This document shows positions 34,708 to 42,873 of a stretch of DNA of 64,000 nucleotides, in pieces; the first letter of the stretch is position 1, and every line of letters starts with the position of its first letter. The notes below the pieces were generated by a model, which saw nothing but the letters and a program-made list of their open reading frames with translations, did no database searches and was not told where the DNA came from. This DNA comes from Marinobacter orientalis. GTDB taxonomy: Bacteria > Pseudomonadota > Gammaproteobacteria > Pseudomonadales > Oleiphilaceae. The translations under genes and the position numbers were made by a program. The stretch lies in NCBI RefSeq assembly GCF_004792665.1, contig NZ_SRZX01000001.1:868001-932000 (forward strand). Direction: 5' to 3'.

Positions 34708-36866
34708 GCCAAAACCCTCCCTTGCAGCAGGGTGATCGCGGCCGAGACCATCAGTCCCACCAGGCCGATGGCAATGAACAACGGCGACAGCGTTGCCGTC
34801 TGGGGATAGCGCAACATGGTGCCCTGGCTTCCGGCGGGTAACAGCGTGGGTACACTGTCAGTGGCCAGGCTTTCGTCTGCCGGCCTGGATGCCGTTTTTT
34901 CCTGCGCCAGGAAGCTGGTGTATTTGGTCATCAGCTGATGCTTCAGCCCCAGGCGCGTCACTTCCGCCTGCGAATCGTCATCAACCCGACCGGTAAGCCC
35001 GCTGTCCATCAGACCGTTGATCTTCTGTTTCGCCCAATAACGATGCAGGCCCTTACCGCTGGAGGCATGGTCAAGAAGCAGCGATTGTTGCCACTCGCTG
35101 CCGTCCGGTAGCCGCCCGGAGACATCCAGCTCGCCTTCGCCCGGCAGACCACGCACCACCTGAACCATGGGTTCGCCCCGGAACAGGTCGCCTATACGGT
35201 CCGGGAAGGCTTCCGTTGCGGGAGTCTGGCCGGGCCATTTAACCGCGATGTCCGTCAACACGGGGGACTGCATTTTGCCAAACAGCCCGTCCAATGGGCG
35301 GGCAACGTCTGACAGGTCACTGATGGCCGTGTAGGTGCCGCGGCCATAGCGCGCTGCTTCGCGCATGAAGTGCATATTGGGGGCCGGGCCGATACCCACC
35401 GTGAACAGGCGGCTGCTCGCCAGCTTGTTGCTGATCTTACCGAACAGTTCGGCTTCGTTGCCCACGGCCCCGTCGGTAATGAACACCACCTGCCGCACTC
35501 CTGCAAAGCCGTCCCTGGCGTCACCGCGCCTGTCATCCAGTGCCGCTTCCAGCGCCGGCGCCATCTCGGTGCCCCCGTCGGCATTCAGTTCGTTTACATA
35601 GCGGCGGGCGCGGGCAATGTTGTTGCTGCTGGCCGGTACTGCTTCCATGAACAGGGCATGGGTCTGGCTGTTGAACCGGATGACGTTGAAACGGTCGTCC
35701 GGGCCCAGCGTGTCCAGCCCGCGCAGCAACGCCTGCCTGGCCTGGCGGATGGATTCGCCGGCCATGGACCCGGAGGTATCGATCACAAACACCAGCTCCC
35801 TCGGCAGCCGCTGATCATGGTTCAGGCCCGGCATCACCAGGGCCAGCAGATAATCCTCGCCCTGCCAGCGCTCATGGAACACGGCAGCCGCGGGCTCCAT
35901 GCCCCGGGCCGGCGCCCAGCGCACCACCAGGTCACGGTCCATCAGCACCGCACCGGACTCTGGTGATACCTCAACAGTATTACCGTTCCAGGTGCTGTTC
36001 AGCCGGTGGCTGGGGCTGGACACACGGCTGACCGGCAACCCGGCGGTGATATCCAGGGCAATGGTGGCCCGGTGGCTGTCGGGGCCCACATCTTCCGGCA
36101 GCACCGTGAACGGGCTGATCTGGTCGGCATCCGGCACTTCCGTGGTGGGGGTCGCCCAGCCGGTGGTCCATCGGGCTTGCCGGTTGTCCGCCGACTCGCC
36201 GGGCATGTAGCGGGGTGTCAGGGTAGTGGGCAGGCGCAGTTCGAACTCACCGGACTGATAGCGTACCGCCTGCTGATAGTGGAGCTCGACGGTGACGGTT
36301 TCACCGGGCGGGATGTTCGCCATTCGGGTGGTGAACAGGTTGGGCCGCTGCTGGTCGACTCGGGCGGCTTTGCGGCCCTCCGTTTTCGCCCGGGTGTATT
36401 GGCGTTCTGCTTCCTGCTTCTGATGGATTTCACCGACGATCACCCGATCGCCGGCGGTCATGGTCATTCCATAAACATTGGCGTTTTCCGGCAGCGGGAA
36501 CACGAATACCCCTTCCCGCCATTGCTGACCGGTATTACGGAAACTCTGGCGCAAGCGGGTGTCGGCAAGCAACCCGCTGACGGTCACCCTGTAATCGGTG
36601 TTGAGCAGCGTCGCCGGCCCCACTGGCTGTCCGCCATCGTCAACAAAATGAAACTCACCGGCTCCCTGGTGACCACCATGGCCGCTTTCGGAGGCCTCGG
36701 CATACAACGGATGCACAAACAGGAACAGCATCACCGCGAGCCATAACGAAATCCCTTCCAGCCAGCGTCGCAGGCGGGGAGAGGCCTGCCACACGGCCCA
36801 CGCCGTGTTTTTGCGGCGGGCATTCAGAATCGTTGGTGATGATGATCCCGGATTGGTCAGCAGCAT
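34704..36866 (-). CDS. Marine proteobacterial sortase target protein (VIT and VWA domains)
   Basis: A 720-residue cell-envelope protein. An N-terminal membrane segment lies at about 39-55. The VIT domain is at about 80-200 (LRQSFRNTGQQWREGVFVFPLPENANVYGM). The VWA domain starts near 355 with an intact MIDAS motif DTSGSMAGES (from D363), so it should bind a divalent metal and a protein ligand. The C-terminus is a sorting signal: YPQTATLSP, a hydrophobic stretch and a final Arg. GGAAGCGGA precedes the ATG at 36866. What anchors it and what it binds are unknown. It is the first gene of a two-gene unit with its sortase. Confidence 0.92.
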   Translation of the reverse strand: MLLTNPGSSSPTILNARRKNTAWAVWQASPRLRRWLEGISLWLAVMLFLFVHPLYAEASESGHGGHQGAGEFHFVDDGGQPVGPATLLNTDYRVTVSGLLADTRLRQSFRNTGQQWREGVFVFPLPENANVYGMTMTAGDRVIVGEIHQKQEAERQYTRAKTEGRKAARVDQQRPNLFTTRMANIPPGETVTVELHYQQAVRYQSGEFELRLPTTLTPRYMPGESADNRQARWTTGWATPTTEVPDADQISPFTVLPEDVGPDSHRATIALDITAGLPVSRVSSPSHRLNSTWNGNTVEVSPESGAVLMDRDLVVRWAPARGMEPAAAVFHERWQGEDYLLALVMPGLNHDQRLPRELVFVIDTSGSMAGESIRQARQALLRGLDTLGPDDRFNVIRFNSQTHALFMEAVPASSNNIARARRYVNELNADGGTEMAPALEAALDDRRGDARDGFAGVRQVVFITDGAVGNEAELFGKISNKLASSRLFTVGIGPAPNMHFMREAARYGRGTYTAISDLSDVARPLDGLFGKMQSPVLTDIAVKWPGQTPATEAFPDRIGDLFRGEPMVQVVRGLPGEGELDVSGRLPDGSEWQQSLLLDHASSGKGLHRYWAKQKINGLMDSGLTGRVDDDSQAEVTRLGLKHQLMTKYTSFLAQEKTASRPADESLATDSVPTLLPAGSQGTMLRYPQTATLSPLFIAIGLVGLMVSAAITLLQGRVLA

Positions 36867-37081
36867 CGTTCCGCTTCCTTGTTTCAATGTGGTCGAAAAA
36901 AACGCGCCTTGTTGGCAACCGACGTCTATTTCAGCCCAGGGAAACGGCGATCCGGTGTCACAATCTGGCGATCCGGCATCGAGAAAATGATGAATTATGG
37001 CAAACCGGTTGCTTTACCTTGTTCTGGCCTCTGGCCATGGTTAAATAGGACCCTGTATTAACAGGGAAATGGCTGCAGGTT
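36867..37081. promoter_or_regulatory. Divergent promoter region of the sortase cluster
   Basis: This 215-bp gap separates the target/sortase unit from the regulator/kinase unit. A perfect palindrome CCCTGTATTAACAGGG lies at 37051-37066, 15 bases before the regulator start. It could be an operator for the regulator, or a hairpin over its ribosome-binding region. No other strong element is seen. Confidence 0.5.
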
Positions 37082-37783
37082 ATGAAGCGACACATCGTGC
37101 TGATTGAAGATGAACCCGCCATCCGCGAAAACTACCGCGACGCCTTCGAGCGCCGGGGTTACCGGGTGTCTGCCTATGGTGACCGCACCAGCGCCTTCCA
37201 GGTACTTCGCACTGCTCTGCCGGATCTGGCGATTATCGATGTGGGCCTTGGCGACGAGCCCGAGGGTGGCTTTACGCTGTGCCAGGACCTGCGAATCCTG
37301 TCGAAAACCCTGCCGATCATCTTCCTGACGGCCCGGGACAGCGATATCGATTCGGTTCATGGCCTGCGGCTGGGAGCCGACGACTATGTCACCAAGGACA
37401 TGAGCATGGACCACCTGCTGGCCCGGGTAACCGCCCTGCTGCGACGGGCCGATGCGTGGGCAGAAGCCCTGAAGCAACCGGACGAAGTGGTACAGCGGGG
37501 CCGGCTGGCACTGAATGTGGACCGGATGACCGCGGAATGGAACGGTCAGCCCATTGATCTGACGGTCACCGAATTCTGGATGCTGCACTCCCTGGTTCAG
37601 CACCCCGGCCATGTACGCAGTCGTGACCAGTTAATGGAAGCCGCCAGCACAGTGCTGGACGACAACACGGTGACTTCCCACATCAAGAGGATACGCCGCA
37701 AGTTCCTGCAGATTGATCACGGTTTCGATGGCATTCACACCGCCTACGGCATGGGTTACCGCTGGAATGCCCATGAGGCCTGA
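37082..37783 (+). CDS. Response regulator of the dedicated sortase system
   Basis: A 233-residue OmpR/PhoB-type regulator. The receiver domain has the acidic pair E9-D10, phospho-acceptor D53 in LAIIDVGLG and the conserved lysine in DYVTKDMS. The C-terminal winged helix (about 140-230) ends with IHTAYGMGYRW. Position and sequence fit the proteobacterial dedicated sortase system regulator family. It is 3 bases upstream of its kinase and divergent from the target/sortase unit, which it presumably controls. The ATG at 37082 follows the palindrome at 37051-37066. Confidence 0.9.
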   Translation: MKRHIVLIEDEPAIRENYRDAFERRGYRVSAYGDRTSAFQVLRTALPDLAIIDVGLGDEPEGGFTLCQDLRILSKTLPIIFLTARDSDIDSVHGLRLGADDYVTKDMSMDHLLARVTALLRRADAWAEALKQPDEVVQRGRLALNVDRMTAEWNGQPIDLTVTEFWMLHSLVQHPGHVRSRDQLMEAASTVLDDNTVTSHIKRIRRKFLQIDHGFDGIHTAYGMGYRWNAHEA

Positions 37784-37786
37784 GTT

Positions 37787-39799
37787 TTGACCCTTAAACG
37801 CCAGCTTTTCATTGCCAGCCTGCTAATGCTGTTGATCCCCTGGGCCGGGCTGCAGTTCGTGCTGGAGCTGGATCAGGCCCTGAGGGACCAGTCGGCCCGG
37901 CAACTGCAAAGCCAGGTTGATCGTACTGCGGGGTTTACCAGGGAACAGCTGGAGGGACACCCGACGGTCCACCCAGGCACCCCCGTGATATACGCCAGCC
38001 TGTTATCCCGCGCGCCCAACCTGGACGGCTACGGCGACGACTGGCCGGGGTACGACGAGGAAGAATCCGGCCAGCAGTGGCAAGGTACCCGGCAGGTCAG
38101 GGGCAGCGATGGCGTAGAAGTATCCTGGCAGGCGGCCGTAAACCGCAATCATCTTTATCTGCTGATCCGGGTAAGCGGCAGGGCAGCGGAATTTTTCAAT
38201 CCCGCTGATCCTGACCAGCCCCATGACCGGATCAGGCTTCATTTCATTGAGGACAACCAGACCAACCGGCGCCTTATTCGCACCCAGGCGCCCGGGGCCA
38301 TCGATGCTGTTGATCCGGAGCGTGGGGACTCGACCGATTATCGCATCAGCGGATACTGGCAGGCGGTCAGCAATGGCTACCAGGCTGAGCTGAGAATCCC
38401 CCGACCGGCGCCCTCTTCCGGTTTTGGTTTCCAGGTAACATGGCCTGCAGAAGAAACCGCTATCAACGGTAAGAAAAGTATTGTCGCAGGCCCGGCCCCG
38501 GCAAAACTGGTTACCCGCTTGCCAGAGCTGGAAAACCGGCTTGGCGCCATGGTTGCCCCGGGCCAGAGTGCCTGGGTTCTGGCGCCGGATGGCTGGGTGA
38601 TCGCACACCAGACACGGAATCCTGTAACCGGGGAACCCCGGTTCGACAGCCTGAGTCCGTTACAGATACTCGAACGCATCAGCCTGAACGGCTTGCGGGC
38701 ACTGGTGCGGTTCTACCAACCAGAACCGGTGCCACTGGACACTGCAACTCACCGCATGGAAGCGGAGGAGCTGCCGTCATCGGGCCTGGTGCGCCATAAC
38801 AATGGCGACACCTTCATGCTGGTGAAGCAGCAACTGGACGATGGCCGGGTACTGGTACTGGAAGAATCCCTGGATCAGTTACTGGCCCTGTCTGGCAGCA
38901 CCCTCGGTTCGGTGATTGCCCGCAGCGTGCTGTTGATCATCGGGCTGATGCTGGTGTTACTGGGTTACGCCAGTTGGTTATCCTGGCGCATCACCCGTCT
39001 GCAGCGGGCCGTGAGTGCCAGCATTGATGGCGATGGCCGGGTTCTGGGTTCTCTACCTCCTTCCCGGGCGAAAGACGAGCTTGGCGACCTGTCCCGGCAG
39101 TTCAGCCATTTGGTTGACCGCCTCCAGAGTTACACGGATTACCTGGAGAGCTTCTCCCGACGGCTTTCCCATGAGCTGAAAACACCGCTGGCCGTGGTGC
39201 GCTCCTCCCTGGAAAACCTCAGCCACACCACAGAGCCGGCCGATCAGGCCAGCTACATCGACCGTGCCCGCTCCGCCACCGGGCGCCTGAGTCAGATACT
39301 GCAGGGTATGAGCGAAGCGGCGCGGCTGGAGCAGAGTCTCGATCACGCAGAAAAGGAAACCTTTGACCTGGCCGACGTGGCCGCCCAGACCACCCTCGCC
39401 TACCGGGAACTGGACCCCGACCATCGTATTCACTATTGCGGGCCCGCCAGCGGCTGCCCATGCCACGGCTCGCCGGAATTACTGGTGCAGTTACTGGACA
39501 AGCTGGTTGACAACGCCCGGGACTTCACGCCCCCACAGGGCCGGATCGAAGTGCGGCTACGATCAGGCCCGGGGCAACTGGAACTGAGCGTGTTCAACGA
39601 AGGCTCGTCATTGCCGGAGAACCTCACCAGTGATATTTTCAGTCCCTTCGTGTCGGTAAGAACCGGCCAGCAGGAAGGCCACCTGGGCCAGGGCCTGCTG
39701 ATCGTGAGGCTGATTGCCGAACATCACAACGGCCAGGTATTGGCCGCCAACGAAGCAGAAGGTGTGCGCTTTACGGTAACATTGCCACCGGCAGCCTGA
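37787..39799 (+). CDS. Sensor histidine kinase of the dedicated sortase system
   Basis: A 670-residue membrane kinase. After an N-terminal membrane helix (about 5-27) comes a large periplasmic region to about 375. Part of it (NLDGYGDDWPGYDEE to RIRLHFIEDN) looks like a carbohydrate-binding module family 9 fold. A second helix (about 380-400), a HAMP-like linker, a HisKA domain with SHELKTPLAVV (about 463) and a HATPase domain with DNARDFTPPQG and GQGLLIVRLIAEHH follow. The start is TTG, with GAGG about 9 bases upstream. The sensed signal is unknown; the CBM-like region suggests a glycan or cell-wall ligand (inference). Confidence 0.9.
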   Translation: MTLKRQLFIASLLMLLIPWAGLQFVLELDQALRDQSARQLQSQVDRTAGFTREQLEGHPTVHPGTPVIYASLLSRAPNLDGYGDDWPGYDEEESGQQWQGTRQVRGSDGVEVSWQAAVNRNHLYLLIRVSGRAAEFFNPADPDQPHDRIRLHFIEDNQTNRRLIRTQAPGAIDAVDPERGDSTDYRISGYWQAVSNGYQAELRIPRPAPSSGFGFQVTWPAEETAINGKKSIVAGPAPAKLVTRLPELENRLGAMVAPGQSAWVLAPDGWVIAHQTRNPVTGEPRFDSLSPLQILERISLNGLRALVRFYQPEPVPLDTATHRMEAEELPSSGLVRHNNGDTFMLVKQQLDDGRVLVLEESLDQLLALSGSTLGSVIARSVLLIIGLMLVLLGYASWLSWRITRLQRAVSASIDGDGRVLGSLPPSRAKDELGDLSRQFSHLVDRLQSYTDYLESFSRRLSHELKTPLAVVRSSLENLSHTTEPADQASYIDRARSATGRLSQILQGMSEAARLEQSLDHAEKETFDLADVAAQTTLAYRELDPDHRIHYCGPASGCPCHGSPELLVQLLDKLVDNARDFTPPQGRIEVRLRSGPGQLELSVFNEGSSLPENLTSDIFSPFVSVRTGQQEGHLGQGLLIVRLIAEHHNGQVLAANEAEGVRFTVTLPPAA

Positions 39800-39831
39800 G
39801 CCGACCCGGCTCGCCTTCAGAGGAATAAACC

Positions 39832-41142
39832 TTGGACCTGTTACTGAACCAGCTTGATCTGCATCCTCTCAGGGCAGAACTCTACAACGAACTCCACTCC
39901 CGGCCGTTCCACGTGCTGCCATGCCCGGCGCAGGTCACTCACATTGCCGTACTGACCACGCCAGAACAGCGCTCGATCCAGTTCCGGCACTGGCAGGACC
40001 TTCATGTCATGCTGGGCGAAGACGCGCCCCTCGAAGATGTCAGCTGTTACGAAGCCACCTTTGGCTCCCTGCGCATCCGCCGCGAAATGCACATGGAATT
40101 TGCCTCCTACACCTTTATCAACCTGGCAGCGGGGGAGAATCACCAGCCCTTCCGGGACACCGGCATCTCATCCCTGCCAGAGGGCTGGCTCGAGCAACTT
40201 ACCGGCACCGTAGTGGCGGCTTTTCACATCGACATCCAGCAGGCCACCAAAAGCCCGAAAACCGAACTGGCGCAAATCCGCCACTGGTTCGAGGGAGAAC
40301 GGCTGGTAGGCAGCAGCCCCTGGGAGGGCAAGGCCCGGGTATGGGGAACGTTCAAACTCCACAGTGATGGCTTTGGCCGCTTCATGGTGCTCAACCGGGA
40401 CATGTCCGACAGCCAGCTTGGCCGCCTGACCCAGCGTCTGATGGAAATCGAGACCTACCGGCTGATGTCATTACTGGCGCTGCCGCTGGCCCGCGAAACA
40501 ACACCCTCGCTGAACGACATGGACCAGCAGCTGGCCGTGATTACCCAGTCCCTGGCTGATAACCACGACCTCGACGAGCGCGAGGTACTGGCGGACCTGA
40601 CCAATATTGCGGCCCGAATCGAAGCGTTCCGCGCGCACTCCACCTTCCGTTTCTCCGCCACCCGCGCCTATCACCGGCTGGTACTGACGCGGCTTGAGGA
40701 ACTGCGGGAGGACGAACTGTCCGGACACCTCACGATCACCGAATTCATGACCCGCCGGCTGACCCCGGCCGTGGAAACCTGCGAATCGGTCAAAGACCGG
40801 CTGGAAGACCTGTCACGGCGGGTGGACCGCGCCTCGGATATGATGCGCACGCGGGTGGAGCTGGCCATCCAGAGCCAGAACCAGCAGCTGCTAAGCTCGA
40901 TGGACCGGCGCTCGAAAATCCAGCTGATGATGCAGCATACCGTGGAGGGGCTTTCCGTGGTGGCTATCAGTTACTACCTGGTCGGGCTGCTGAAACTGGC
41001 ACTGGATTCAGCCTACGACGCGGGCCTGGATTTCGACAAGTCCCTGGTGCTTGGCGTCTCCATACCGGTGGTGATGGCGCTGGTATTTTTCGGCGTGCGA
41101 CTGGTGCATCACCGCTTCATCAAGCTGGCGCAAAAGCAGTAG
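39832..41142 (+). CDS. DUF3422 family membrane protein
   Basis: A 436-residue protein of the DUF3422 family, function unknown. The start MDLLLNQLDLHPLRAELYNELHSRPFHVLPCPAQVTH is characteristic of the family. A long helical, partly coiled region follows (about 200-350), with two membrane segments near the C-terminus (about 370-390 and 403-425: VVAISYYLVGLLKLAL and LVLGVSIPVVMALVFFGVRLVHH). The start is TTG with AGAGGA upstream. The architecture recalls CorA-like or Bestrophin-like soluble-plus-TM proteins, but that is only an impression. It follows the sortase kinase by 32 bases and could be cotranscribed with it. Confidence 0.85.
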   Translation: MDLLLNQLDLHPLRAELYNELHSRPFHVLPCPAQVTHIAVLTTPEQRSIQFRHWQDLHVMLGEDAPLEDVSCYEATFGSLRIRREMHMEFASYTFINLAAGENHQPFRDTGISSLPEGWLEQLTGTVVAAFHIDIQQATKSPKTELAQIRHWFEGERLVGSSPWEGKARVWGTFKLHSDGFGRFMVLNRDMSDSQLGRLTQRLMEIETYRLMSLLALPLARETTPSLNDMDQQLAVITQSLADNHDLDEREVLADLTNIAARIEAFRAHSTFRFSATRAYHRLVLTRLEELREDELSGHLTITEFMTRRLTPAVETCESVKDRLEDLSRRVDRASDMMRTRVELAIQSQNQQLLSSMDRRSKIQLMMQHTVEGLSVVAISYYLVGLLKLALDSAYDAGLDFDKSLVLGVSIPVVMALVFFGVRLVHHRFIKLAQKQ

Positions 41143-41149
41143 CGGCTAC

Positions 41150-41938
41150 CTAACCAGCGAAGGCTTCCGTGTCGCCGCCGAACTGACGGTAGAACTGTTG
41201 CGCCGTGCGACCATTGCGGGCGCCGCGGCTGGTGGCAAAACGGATGGCCTCCCGGTGCAGGGCTTCCCTGTCGGTTACCCGTGGGAACAGGGCATCGATA
41301 GCCTGCAGATAGACGTCCTGTGGAAAGCCATAAAACGACAACTGCAGGCCAAACCGGTCGGCCAGGGATACCTGTTCCTCAATGGCCTCAGCCGGATGCA
41401 GTTCGCCGCCCCGCATCCCGCTTTTGACATTGTCGTCCATGAACTCCGGCATCAGGTGGCGGCGGTTGGAGGTTGCATATACCCGCACATTTTCCGGGGG
41501 CAGCTCCAATGACCCCTCCAGCACACTCTTCAGCGCCTTGTAGCCGGACTCGCCCACCTCGAAGGACAGGTCGTCGCAGAAGATCACGAACCGCCAGGAC
41601 AGCCCGGCAATGTCGTCGACGATTTCCGGCAGGTTCACCAGGTCGTCCTTGTCCACCTCGATCATACGCAGGCCCTGGCCCTGGTACCGGTTCAGCAACG
41701 CCTTGATCAGTGAGGACTTTCCGGTACCCCGGGCACCCCACAGCAGGGCATTGTTGGAGGGTTCGCCCGCAAGAAACCGTTCAGTATTGCGGGCCAGTGC
41801 CTCCTGCTGCCGAGCGATGCCCGTCAGGTCACCCCAGCCCACCGGATCGAGCCGGCGAATGGCCCGCAGACCCTGACGATGCCGGCGCCACACGGCGGCC
41901 GGTGTCTTTGCCCAGTCGATGGATTGCTCTGTGGCCAT
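41150..41938 (-). CDS. DUF815 family AAA+ ATPase
   Basis: A 262-residue ATPase. Walker A GARGTGKSSLIKALL lies near 70-84 and Walker B is FVIFCDDLSFE near 118, followed by a sensor-like VRVYATSNRRHLMPE. It matches the DUF815 family, related to AAA+ proteins, function unknown. The ATG at 41938 follows AGGAAACA; an ATG at 41968 in the same frame is possible. It converges on the DUF3422 gene with only 7 bases between stops. No partner is obvious. Confidence 0.85.
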   Translation of the reverse strand: MATEQSIDWAKTPAAVWRRHRQGLRAIRRLDPVGWGDLTGIARQQEALARNTERFLAGEPSNNALLWGARGTGKSSLIKALLNRYQGQGLRMIEVDKDDLVNLPEIVDDIAGLSWRFVIFCDDLSFEVGESGYKALKSVLEGSLELPPENVRVYATSNRRHLMPEFMDDNVKSGMRGGELHPAEAIEEQVSLADRFGLQLSFYGFPQDVYLQAIDALFPRVTDREALHREAIRFATSRGARNGRTAQQFYRQFGGDTEAFAG

Positions 41939-42015
41939 AACACTTGTTTCCTGTTCCGCGTCTGTCATCAAAATGAAACACTGAAGCCTGGTATCAGGCC
42001 GGCCCTGCCGCGCTG

Positions 42016-42741
42016 TCAGCCGAGCGGCTTTCGAGCCAGGAACACCGTGTTGGAGGATTCCCGGTTCTGGAACGGGTTGTAGAAAGACACCACCGTTGCG
42101 CCGACATCGGTAAACAGTGCACTCAGGATCTCCATGAACGCCTTGTCAGGCGGTTCGTTGGACCACATGGCGAAGACTCCGCCTGGCCGTATATGAGAGG
42201 CCATCCGGCCCAGACTCTCTGCAGTGTAGAAGCTGGCACTGGAGTCGTTCAGCAATGCCCTGGGTGAGTGGTCGATATCCAGCAGGATGGCGTCAAAGAG
42301 CTTGCCCGGCGCTTCGGGATCAAAACCGGATTCGGACACAGCCAGATCGAAGAAACTCCCCAGTACGTAGCGACAGCGTGGGTCCTCATTCAACACCCTG
42401 CCCAGGGGCACTTTCTCCTGCTGGTGCCAGTGGATAACCGTATCCAGGGCATCCACCACCAGCAGTTCACTCACACGCTCATGCTTCAGGGCGGCTTCCG
42501 CGGTGTATCCCAGCCCGAGGCCACCAACCACCACCCGCAGCGCGCCACCCTCCACGGCACCCAGACCCAGATCCGCCAGTGCCACTTCCGCGTCGACAAA
42601 CATGCTGGACATGAGGAACTCTTCGCCCAGCTTGACCTCATAGATATCACGGTCGCCCAGGGCCGGAATCCGACGGCGACGGAGGGTAATTTCCCCCAGA
42701 GCGGACGGCTGGCTGTCGATCTGTTCAAACAAGAGGCCCAT
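42016..42741 (-). CDS. Spermidine synthase-like (SAM-type) protein
   Basis: A 241-residue Rossmann-fold protein related to polyamine aminopropyltransferases. The nucleotide-binding glycines are in LRVVVGGLGLGYTAEAALKH, followed by ELLVVDALDTVIHWHQ and LFDAILLDIDHSPRAL. The substrate-gating residues of true SpeE enzymes are not clear, so it may be a methyltransferase-like relative. The ATG at 42741 has AGGGAA 5 bases upstream. It stands between the DUF815 ATPase and the divergent diguanylate cyclase; context gives no help on substrate. Confidence 0.75.
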   Translation of the reverse strand: MGLLFEQIDSQPSALGEITLRRRRIPALGDRDIYEVKLGEEFLMSSMFVDAEVALADLGLGAVEGGALRVVVGGLGLGYTAEAALKHERVSELLVVDALDTVIHWHQQEKVPLGRVLNEDPRCRYVLGSFFDLAVSESGFDPEAPGKLFDAILLDIDHSPRALLNDSSASFYTAESLGRMASHIRPGGVFAMWSNEPPDKAFMEILSALFTDVGATVVSFYNPFQNRESSNTVFLARKPLG

Positions 42742-42873
42742 GGTATTCCCTGTGCAGTTCTGACGAGGCCATATCCTATCACCGGATGTTGTGGATCGCA
42801 GGCTGAAAACCAACTTTTCGTTGTGAAAGACACTGACTGACAACTACACTCTGAAATCAGCCCATACAGGATT

